Source: Leptolyngbyaceae cyanobacterium SM1_3_5
GTDB lineage: Bacteria > Cyanobacteriota > Cyanobacteriia > Elainellales > Elainellaceae
Reading direction: 5' to 3'
NCBI GenBank assembly: GCA_012031475.1
Contig: JAAUTJ010000295.1
Coordinates: 1 to 6,335, forward strand
Length of the DNA: 6,335 nt
Positions 1-6,230 of this stretch are shown one piece after another. The position numbers and the translations under genes were made by a program. The notes beneath the pieces were generated by a model. It was not told the DNA's origin and ran no database searches. It worked only from the letters and a program-made list of their open reading frames with translations. Positions within the stretch are counted from its first letter, which is position 1, and each line of letters begins with the position of its first letter.

Positions 1-212
1 AAAAGGGGTCAACAGCGGACGCGATTGTCTCGTTAAAAAAATTTCTTGGGGGATGTGGCTGAAAGGTCACGACCGTCGAAATCGAATTCGGCACTCGCAG
101 CCGACACGATCGGTTCGATGACCTGTCGATGGCCGCGATGCACACCATCGAAGTTTCCCAGGGCAGCGATCGTTGGGGTTTTAGCCGTAGCAAGAGAAGA
201 AGTGACCCACAC
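1..212 (-). CDS. ribF: RibF N-terminus: bifunctional riboflavin kinase/FAD synthetase (partial, frameshifted)
   Basis: RibF phosphorylates riboflavin to FMN and adenylates FMN to FAD in the cytoplasm. Only the start of the N-terminal nucleotidyltransferase (FAD synthetase) domain is here; the rest lies beyond the left edge. Reading from a GTG at 212-210 gives MWVTSSLATAKTPTIAALG, then the family signature GNFDGVHRGH at residues 19-28, with the HxGH nucleotide-binding motif (H25, H28). Near position 80 the frame changes, and the next frame reads STVVTFQPHP, the conserved strand of the same domain. A second shift in the C5 run (plus-strand G run 48-52) restores QEIF...SRPLLTPF, again typical of RibF. 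There is no strong Shine-Dalgarno sequence; the GTG is chosen because MWVTSSL is a start I recall for cyanobacterial RibF. It is divergent from the helicase. Family assignment is confident; the frame breaks are probably sequencing indels, not loss of function. Confidence 0.85.
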
Positions 213-385
213 GCTTTACAGTCTGACACAAAGGCGGCGCGATCGGGTTTGGGGTGTCGGCGGGGTGGTAGAGACGCGAGATTTCGCGTCTGCACGGGGA
301 AATCCGTAGAATTTCGTTAGTTGAAATGGCGCGATCGCGGTGAGCTTTGATAGAGCGTTCATTTGTTCTAGTGGGGTGGAAACAA
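213..385. other. Divergent intergenic region between ribF and helicase
   Basis: This 173-base spacer separates the divergent starts of ribF (minus) and the helicase (plus), so both promoters should lie in it. It contains the REP-like palindrome at 272-291 and one HIP1 octamer at 331-338. A TTGAAA at 321-326 could be a -35 box for the helicase, but no convincing -10 box lies at the right spacing. No small gene is supported; the open frames crossing it are not protein-like. Confidence 0.6.
272..291. repeat. REP-like palindromic repeat (GAGACGCGA type)
   Basis: AGACGCGA at 272-279 and its exact reverse complement TCGCGTCT at 284-291 flank a 4-base spacer, giving an 8-bp hairpin. The flanks (GGTAGAG before, TGCACGGGG after) resemble, from memory, a palindrome family scattered through filamentous cyanobacterial genomes around a GTAGAGACGCGA core. 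The outer arm is imperfect here (two mismatches, then two more pairs). It could also act as a hairpin in a ribF or helicase leader; it is upstream of both genes, so a terminator role is unlikely. Confidence 0.55.
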
Positions 386-2709
386 ATGGTAGTGCTGTCG
401 GCAAGTCAAGCAAAAGATCAAGCGATCGAGCAGTTGCGGAGTCGGCTGCGTCCGGGGCAGCAGCGAATCTCAGATTGGCAGGGTGGACCTTTGGCGGTTT
501 CTGCGGTTCCCGGTGCGGGCAAGTCAACAGGCATGGCGATCGCCGCTGCCATTCTGCTCAGTCAGCGCTATCGTCAGGCCAAACTTCAGCAATCGATTCC
601 CATCGGGCAGCTTGTTTTGGTAACGTTCACGCGATCGGCAGTCGCCAACCTCAAAGCCAAAGTGCGGCAAGCGCTTAGACAGCTATCGCTTGCGCCCAAC
701 GGCTTCGTCGTCCACACGCTACACGGACTCGCCCTCAACATCGCCACCCGCCACCCAGAACTGTCGGGCTTGCGGCTCGATCGCATCACGCTCGTTTCAA
801 CCAATCAAAGCCATCGCCTGATTCGGCTGAGCGTCGAACAGTGGCTCGCCACGAACCCGCCGATCTATCAGCGGTTGATCGAGGGGCGATCGTTTGACGG
901 AGAAGAAACCGAGCGGCTGCGGCGCAGTCCGTTTTGCGAACCGAAATTCTGCCCGCTCTGACCTACACTGCCGTTCATGAAGCAAAAAGCTCTGGCCTGT
1001 CGCCCGTCGATCTGCGTGAACTGAGTCAAACAATGCCGTCCGACGAATATGACGTGCTGGCGATCGCGGCAGGGCTATATGAGCAGTACGAATCGCTGCT
1101 GCGATCGCGTCAGCTAATCGACTACGACGATATGATTTTGGCCGCGCTGCGCGTTCTAGAAATGCCGAAACGCGCCGACTGTGGCAGCAGCAAATTTTCG
1201 CCGTCTTTGAAGACGAAGCCCAAGATTCATCGCCGCTGCAAACGCGCCTGCTGGAAATTCTAGCGACTGACCCCACGCCACCCACGCCGATGCTAAATCT
1301 GGTGCGCGTTGGCGACCCCAATCAGGCAATTAACTCCACCTTTACTCCGGCTGACCCGATTTTCTTTCGCCAGTTCTGCGAAACCTGCGATCGCGAAGGC
1401 CGTTTGGCCGAAATGGATCAGGCCGGACGCAGCAGCGAAATCATCATGGATGCGGCTAACTTCATGCTTGCCTGGGTGAACTCGCGCTACAGTCGATCGC
1501 CCGACGACACGCTGGCCTTGCCCTTTCGTCCGCAGCAAATTCATCCGGTTGCATTCGATGACCCTCAACCGAACGCCAATCCCGACCCGATCGGGAAAGG
1601 ACTTGAACTCTGCACACCTCGCGATGTTTACCATACGGTTGAAGCAATCGGCCAGCGCATCGCCCAGCTTTTTGCGATCGAACCTCAAGCCAAGATCGCG
1701 ATTTTGGTGCGAGAAAATCGGCAGGGGCAGCTTGTCTCCGATCGACTGCGCTATCCCGATCGCTACGGACTGGACTTGGATTTGAGCGACATCGAAATCT
1801 ACGACGTGGGGCAGCAAGATCGTCACTCGCACATTCCCAGCGAAATGCTTGCCCTGTTGCAGTTTCTCGATCGCCCCCATTCGCTCCGACGCGCTCAAAG
1901 CCGCCTTGCAGGTGATGGTCGATCGCCAACTGATTCCTGCCCAAGATCTGAATATTCTCGCTGCCCAGCCCGAACAGTTCCTCTATCCTGGCCCGCTCGA
2001 TCCGGCTCAGCCCGACCCGATGCAGCAGGCGCGGCGATTCTGTACGAGCTTGCTGCGGGCGCGGTTGGAACTGCCGCAGTATCAACTCATTTCGTTTCTC
2101 GCTCTGGCTTTGCAGTACGAGCAGAGCGAACTGGCAACAGCGGACAAGTTGAGCGATCGCCTCGCTCAGCAAACAGCGGGCAACCACTCAATGAGCGTTG
2201 TTCTTGCCGCCTTGGGGGAAATTGCCGCTTCTGAGCAGTTTGCCCCGGTGGAAACCGACAATGTGGAGGAGCGGTATACGCGATCGCGACAGGTGACGGT
2301 GATCACAATGCACAAAGCCAAAGGACTCGATTGGGATTTTGTGTTTCTGCCGTTTCTGCATGAGCATTTGATTCCGGGGCGTCTCTGGATTCCACAGCAG
2401 GCAAAGTTCTTGGGCGATTTCAGCTTGGCGGAAGTCGCACGGGCACAAATTCGCGCCCAAATTCACGAGGACGACACGCTGCCAGAAGTTGCCACTGCTT
2501 GGCAGCGAGCCGGATACTTAAAAATTGCGGAAGAGTTTCGTCTGCTGTATGTGGCGATGACTCGTGCCAAGCGCCTCTTGTGGATGTCTGCTGCTCAAAA
2601 AGCGCCCACAAGCTGGAACGCGCCCGATCGCCTCGAAGACAAAGCACCCTGCCCCGTCTTGACGGCGCTGCGACAGCGCTATCCGCAAGCGATTGTGTCA
2701 CTACAGTAG
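386..2709 (+). CDS. UvrD/Rep/PcrA-type ATP-dependent DNA helicase (three frameshifts)
   Basis: A superfamily 1A helicase that would couple ATP hydrolysis to 3'-5' translocation on single-stranded DNA in repair or replication restart. The start is taken as ATG 386, behind a G-rich stretch GTGGGGTGG; an upstream TTG at 347 is in frame but less likely. Motifs in order: Walker A GAGKST at residues 43-48 (Lys codon 521-523); Ia LVTFTRSAVANLKAKV; HTLHGLAL; motif II DEAQD at 1212-1226; motif III GDPNQ at 1311-1325; motif V MHKAKGLDWD at 2308-2337; motif VI LLYVAMTRAKRLL at 2542-2580. Total about 775 residues, normal for the family. The reading frame shifts at T4 932-935, at A3 1160-1162 and at C5 1874-1878. 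Restoring one base, one base, and removing one base gives one continuous frame with no stop. UvrD, Rep and PcrA cannot be told apart here. It converges on the RRM gene. Probably functional in the organism. Confidence 0.88.
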
Positions 2710-2724
2710 TTGCGCCGTTGCGCC
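2709..2724. repeat. 8-nt tandem duplication at the helicase stop
   Basis: GTTGCGCC occurs twice back to back, 2709-2716 and 2717-2724; the first copy begins on the last base of the TAG stop. It may be a slippage product and has no evident function. Confidence 0.6.
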
Positions 2725-2728
2725 ATAC

Positions 2729-2800
2729 GATAAATGCCTGTCAAGACAGAAACTCCTTGCGCTGCGGCAACTTGCGCTCCTGCCCCGACAGGCATTTGTC
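2729..2800. terminator. 72-nt hairpin element between convergent genes; possible bidirectional terminator
   Basis: GATAAATGCCTGTC at 2729-2742 pairs with GACAGGCATTTGTC at 2787-2800: 11 perfect pairs (2732-2742 with 2787-2797), then a U-G wobble and two more pairs in plus-strand RNA. The 44-base loop holds an inner TTGC/GCAA stem (2757-2770) and two copies of CTTGCGCT (2756-2763, 2771-2778). It lies between the helicase stop (2709) and the RRM gene stop (2848), both pointing inward, which suits a shared transcript end or a 3'-end stabiliser. There is no strong U tract on either strand, so classical intrinsic termination is doubtful; a small MITE-like or palindromic repeat is the alternative. 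Confidence 0.5.
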
Positions 2801-2803
2801 TAT

Positions 2804-2831
2804 TCGGCTCTAACGAATCGGCTCTAATGAA
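2804..2831. repeat. Two tandem 14-nt repeats
   Basis: TCGGCTCTAACGAA (2804-2817) is followed directly by TCGGCTCTAATGAA (2818-2831), differing at one base. Together with the 72-nt hairpin just before and the 12-bp palindrome AGGCGATCGCCT (2838-2849, containing HIP1 and overlapping the RRM stop codon), almost the whole convergent spacer is made of short repeats. Confidence 0.75.
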
Positions 2832-2847
2832 CTGATGAGGCGATCGC

Positions 2848-3318
2848 CTATGAGTTGGCAGCTTGCGCGGCCAAAAGCTGCTTGAGCTTTTCTAGGTCTT
2901 GCGCCCAGCGCGGATCAGGCTGCACGGCTTCCGGGTCTGTGGGAGTAGTGGAGCGCTTGCTGTTGGCTTTGTTTGCACCATTGCTGCCACCTTTGCGGCG
3001 ACTGCTGGCTGCTGGTGCAGGGGCACTCGTGGCTGCAACTGGGCGGGGAGCCGATTCGTCTTCGCCCTTAGTGCGAGGCAGCGCTTTCTCGATTTTGATC
3101 GCGGTGTCTTTGATCTGGTAGCCGTTGAATTTTTCGATCAGCTGATCGGCCTCTTCATCCGTTTTCACGGTGACAAAGCCAAAGCCGCGACACTTGCCCG
3201 TTTTGCGATCGGTAATGATCTTGGTCGAGACAGACGGCTCAAAATCAGCAAACACAGACTCTAGCTCTTGGCGCTCTAGGTCTTTGGGCAGATTACCCAC
3301 ATAGAGACGAATAGACAT
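2848..3318 (-). CDS. RRM-domain RNA-binding protein, cyanobacterial Rbp family
   Basis: A 156-residue cytoplasmic RNA-binding protein. The single RRM fills residues 3-79: RNP2 is LYVGNL (5-10) and RNP1 is KCRGFGFV (42-49), both with the aromatic RNA-stacking residues intact. Residues 83-133 are a low-complexity linker rich in Ala, Pro, Ser, Lys and Asn, and the protein ends in a short predicted helix, DPRWAQDLEKLKQLLAAQ. The start is ATG 3318-3316 because MSIRLYVGNLP is the family N-terminus and a perfect GGAGG sits at 3331-3327, 8 bases upstream; an in-frame ATG at 3348 lacks this. Known cyanobacterial Rbps act in cold response and, for the longer Synechocystis Rbp3 type, in placing photosynthesis mRNAs near thylakoids; the long C-terminal tail suggests the latter type, but that is inference. 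No rpsU follows it, unlike some rbp loci. The frame is undamaged. Confidence 0.95.
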   Translation of the reverse strand: MSIRLYVGNLPKDLERQELESVFADFEPSVSTKIITDRKTGKCRGFGFVTVKTDEEADQLIEKFNGYQIKDTAIKIEKALPRTKGEDESAPRPVAATSAPAPAASSRRKGGSNGANKANSKRSTTPTDPEAVQPDPRWAQDLEKLKQLLAAQAANS

Positions 3319-3368
3319 GACGGAAACCTCCAGACTTGGTTCAGACAAACTTGGGTGGTGGCATCAAA

Positions 3369-3387
3369 TTTGACACGATTGGTCAAA
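3369..3387. promoter_or_regulatory. Inverted repeat upstream of the RRM gene (possible operator)
   Basis: TTTGAC (3369-3374) and GTCAAA (3382-3387) are exact inverted copies separated by 7 bases, about 50 bases upstream of the RRM start. On the minus strand the repeat includes TTGACC, a possible -35 box, but no matching -10 box was found. Short enough to be chance. Confidence 0.25.
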
Positions 3388-3743
3388 ACGCACAAAGACT
3401 GCAATCAACACTGAGAGTCGATGGACGGCACTACACGGAACTCATCTTTCTTGCACAAGTGGCGTGTTGGCTTTGACGATGGAATCTACTCAAAATGTTA
3501 TGTAACATCCTGCAATCAACTCGTCATGCTGGGGAGAGAACCTGACAAATCTCGGTCACAGCTACTTTCACCAAAGCTACATACCGTGAAGATCAAACCA
3601 TTTGCGGCTGATGCAGCTTCGGATACGCACACCATCCACTAAGTTACCACGCTAGCACCTCGATCGGTAGCTAAGATGACGAATTTAGGATGGGCTTGAT
3701 GAAAAACTTGCATAGTTTAAGACAGCGGTGAATTCAATAGGGC

Positions 3744-3779
3744 TTAAAGAAAGGCCAGTTCTAGCTTGAGAACTGGCCT
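3744..3779 (-). terminator. Rho-independent terminator, minus strand
   Basis: AGGCCAGTTCT (3752-3762) and AGAACTGGCCT (3769-3779) form an 11-bp stem with a 6-base loop. Read on the minus strand the stem is followed by TTTCTTTAA, a typical U-rich tail; the plus-strand side has no T run. It lies about 170 bases past the stop of the M48-like gene and would end that transcript, or a small RNA starting inside the gap. Confidence 0.8.
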
Positions 3780-3909
3780 GTGTTGCTGTGTTGGGAGGAA
3801 AACCTGATACCGAGACGCTTCTCCGAGCTGCACGATGCACCCATAGGAGTTTTGATTACGCCCAGATAACCTGTTTTATGTATAGAAATGTAACATAGTT
3901 GCGCCCAAA

Positions 3910-3927
3910 GCGGCAACAATTTGCCGC
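3910..3927 (-). terminator. Short hairpin just after the M48-like stop codon
   Basis: GCGGCAA (3910-3916) and TTGCCGC (3921-3927) form a 7-bp stem with a 4-base loop. On the minus strand it is 25 bases past the stop codon and is followed by TTTGGG, a weak tail. It may be a leaky first terminator or a 3'-end stabiliser ahead of the stronger one at 3752-3779. Confidence 0.4.
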
Positions 3928-3951
3928 CGCTCATTTTACTGCCCCATGAAC

Positions 3952-6141
3952 CTAGCTGTGCAAAATCAAGTAAGTACCGAGTAGCGCCGCTGCGATCGCC
4001 AGTATCGTCGACCACACCGGATGGCCGCTGCGAAACGTGACGCCGCCAGACGATCGCAGCGACTCGACATCGATCCAAAGGGTTGCTCCACGCCGAAACC
4101 AGCCTGTAATGGTAATCGATCGCCCCACGAGGGTATCCGGGCGATGTGGATGCAGCAGCAAATTTCCGGCTGCGCCCAGTTGCGACAGATAGTGCAGCTT
4201 GACTAGGCCATCCTCCGTTTGCAGCAGCAGGTCTTGCCCCAGCCAGTTGCGAATGCCCGATCTTCCCAGGAGCTTACCTTGCAGCCGTACAGGTTGACTG
4301 TCAACTGGGAGCTTGGCCGCATCACTCAATAAGCCCGCCAGTGCCGGATCGACTTGGGTGTTGGTCGATCGAATGTCCGGGAAAAAAGCGTTGATCCGCA
4401 GAATCGTGCCGATGCTAAAGCCCATCAGCATTAAGCCCCAGAGCAAACCGCGATCGCCGCTGAACCAGTCGATCGATCGCCAGTCGAACACCTCTGCCAC
4501 GCGACCGACCAGCCACAGCAGCAGCGCGATCGCCGACCCTGCCGCTGCGCCCAAGAATGGAGCCGCTTGCAGCCGCAGTTGCGGAGAACGAGCGGGAATC
4601 GATTGTATGTTGACAGCCCGCAAGCTGACAGCCGGAACCAGTCGCCACTGCCGCGCATAGCCCGCCAACAGAGTGAGTCGATCGCCCAGTCGCGGATGCG
4701 ATTGGTTCAATGTCAGCCAGTGCCGACCGGAATTGCTCACATCCCACTCCAGCCCGGACTGGAGGAGGCGCGGGTCGGGACTGATGGCGGCACGAGGCGC
4801 GATCGGCAAGAGCAGATCGAAACTTTCCAGCAGCGGATGGGTCTGGCCTTGCTGTTCGATCGCACTGGCCGTCAGACCGGAAAGCTTTAGCAGTGCGGCC
4901 GCGAGTCCATTTGGATTGCCCGTCAGGTTGCAGGCAAATCGATCGCTGTAATATTGTCGCACTCGCGCCAGCCACAGCCCCGGCCAGCGCAAGAGCCAGT
5001 GTAGTCCGTAGCTGATGGCGGAAACGATCGCTGCGATCGATCGGAGGATGACATTTCTGGAGCGATCGCCCCAGCCTGCCACCTGCCAGTACACCCAGTA
5101 GGGAATCTGCGTCACCAAAACCACCAGCGTCATCGGCGCAAAATCCCAGTACACAATATGAGCGAGTTCGCCTGCATACAGGGCAGCGAGTTCCGCTTCG
5201 TCAAGCTGAGTTAGCAGGCCGCGACTGAGAACAATCCGAGCCGTGCGCTGAAGGTTGCCGTAGGAAAGATCAAGGGGTCTCGATCGCCAGAACGCCCAAT
5301 TGCGGAACCGACAGTTTGCGCTGGCTGCATCCCCGCTTCAAGAGACGGCTTGCTTCTGGGCTGTAGCGCTCTAGTTCGGCTAGCGAGAACGGCTTGAGGC
5401 TGTAGAAGCGTTGTAGGAAGGCGTCGATCAGCCAAGGCGCGATCGCCATCAGCACGGCTAGCCCAAAAATGATCGGCCAAATCGAAACCTTATGGAAGAC
5501 GGCGAGCGATCGCAAATCAAACGGCCAAATGGCGACGGCCAAGCGCCGATTAATCTGCGTCAAGGTCAGCCAAGCTACACCATAGACAGCGTAGATTGTG
5601 GCGATCGCCGTACCCACTTGCAGCGCACCCAACTGGCTGAGATCGCCTGAACCCAGCGATGTCCATTTTGCGATCGCTGGGTCGCTGGCGCATTTGGCGC
5701 TCCAGTCACGCGAGTTTCAGCGACGACGGGTTTTAAAGCTGGCTCAGCGATCGGCTGCTCGGAAAGCTGAAACGGATTCTCGAAGCTTTCAGGCGGGATG
5801 GATTCGGCAGCGGACACAGCGGGCAATTCGATTTGCTCGCGCTGCGCTTCGGTGGGCAGTGCTGTCAGCGGCACGAATCCCGTTTGATCGGCTTCCAAGC
5901 GATCGATTTTTGCCAAGTTTTCCGCTGCCCAAGCGCGAAGCTTGCGGTTGTCACTTTGGCAAAGCGTTTCACACAGCGATCGTGCCTGCTGCCAATTGCC
6001 GCTGCGTCGATATGCCTTGACTAGCGCCATTTGCGCCTGAATCAGCGTGGCGCGATCGGCGACTGACAAAGATGCTGCCTGATCCGGTTGGAGCAAGAGT
6101 TCTAATCCAGCACGGGAAGCCCCATGTGCGCCTGTCACCAC
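3952..6141 (-). CDS. M48-like membrane pseudo-peptidase with N-terminal TPR-like region (two frameshifts)
   Basis: About 730 residues. The head (6141 to about 5850) has a TPR-like helical pair, AQMALVKAYRRSG...ARSLCETL, then a Pro/Glu-rich linker. After two membrane spans (TAIATIYAVYGVAWL; IIFGLAVLMAIAPWLI) comes the M48 core: LSYGN...ARIVLSRGLL, GELAH at 5172-5158, two hydrophobic spans, RQYYSD at 4959-4942, TGNPNGLAAALLKL and SHPRLGDRL. Two or three further spans and a soluble domain (GKLLGRSGIRNWLGQDLLLQ ... ITGWFRRGATLWIDVE) precede a last span at the C-terminus. This order matches what I recall of a cyanobacterial M48/HtpX-like family. The HExxH motif reads GELAH and the downstream Glu ligand is Gln, so protease activity is doubtful. 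Frame changes fall at the T run 5666-5669 and the G run 5274-5277. The start is uncertain: the GTG at 6141 is only the first start codon in an open frame, and the expected N-terminus is not clear beyond it. Transcript end: terminator 3752-3779. Confidence 0.82.
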
Positions 6142-6230
6142 GATCGCGTCGCCGACTTGCGCGTCGATCGGCGCATGATTCGTGCAGGTTCCGCTTCACC
6201 AAAGGCGCGCCCGCGGAACTTGCGATCACC

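Larger units (their letters stand above)
3319..3951. other. Gene-poor intergenic region, about 630 bases
   Basis: Visibly AT-richer than the flanks and without HIP1. It should hold the RRM gene promoter at its left side and the end of the M48-like transcript at its right. The longest open frame, 3421-3642 plus (73 codons), has no ribosome binding site, no recognisable motif and unremarkable composition, so I do not call it. Other content: an inverted repeat TTTGAC/GTCAAA (3369-3387), an 11-base direct repeat CTGCAATCAAC (3399-3409 and 3510-3520), a short palindrome ATGTTA/TAACAT (3495-3508) and two hairpins listed separately. Translation of both strands in all frames gives frequent stops even when single-base errors are allowed for. 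Confidence 0.6.
331..5677. repeat. Dispersed HIP1 octamers (GCGATCGC), 16 copies
   Basis: I count GCGATCGC starting at 331, 536, 1060, 1101, 1387, 2153, 2280, 2840, 3992, 4450, 4526, 5062, 5439, 5506, 5601 and 5670. That is far above chance for this base composition and is a recognised signature of many cyanobacterial genomes. Copies lie inside both large genes and in two spacers. None falls between 2848 and 3991, which covers the RRM gene and the AT-richer gap, and none beyond 5677. Confidence 0.9.

Noticed and set aside
49..130. tRNA-like start GGGGATGTGGCTGAAAGG with a later GGTTCGA
   Set aside because: No matching acceptor stem, no anticodon arm, and the stretch is explained by ribF on the minus strand.
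46..320. Plus-strand open frames opposite ribF
   Set aside because: They lie antisense to a clear RibF reading and show no family features.
932..1878. Programmed ribosomal frameshifting in the helicase
   Set aside because: Three separate shifts in both directions with no slippery heptamer or stimulatory structure; homopolymer indels explain all three.
3421..3642. 73-codon open frame on the plus strand in the intergenic gap
   Set aside because: No ribosome binding site, no recognisable motif or repeat, and its length is ordinary for a random open frame.
3780..3880. Yfr1 small RNA, suggested by the C/A-rich stretch before the terminator
   Set aside because: The invariant ACUCCUCACAC core of Yfr1 is not present; only the general layout is similar.
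3878..3897. NtcA-like site GTA-N8-TAA around TGTATAGAAATGTAAC
   Set aside because: The second half-site is TAA rather than TAC and no promoter is placed correctly beside it.
3761..4078. 105-codon minus-strand open frame overlapping the end of the M48-like gene
   Set aside because: It overlaps the M48-like gene out of frame and runs through the stop-proximal hairpin into the terminator; the translation looks random.
6139..6190. HlyD- or DUF1918-like reading APIDAQVGDAIVV on the minus strand just upstream of the M48-like head
   Set aside because: About 15 residues only, no start or further domain, and it runs directly into the TPR-like head; too short to call.
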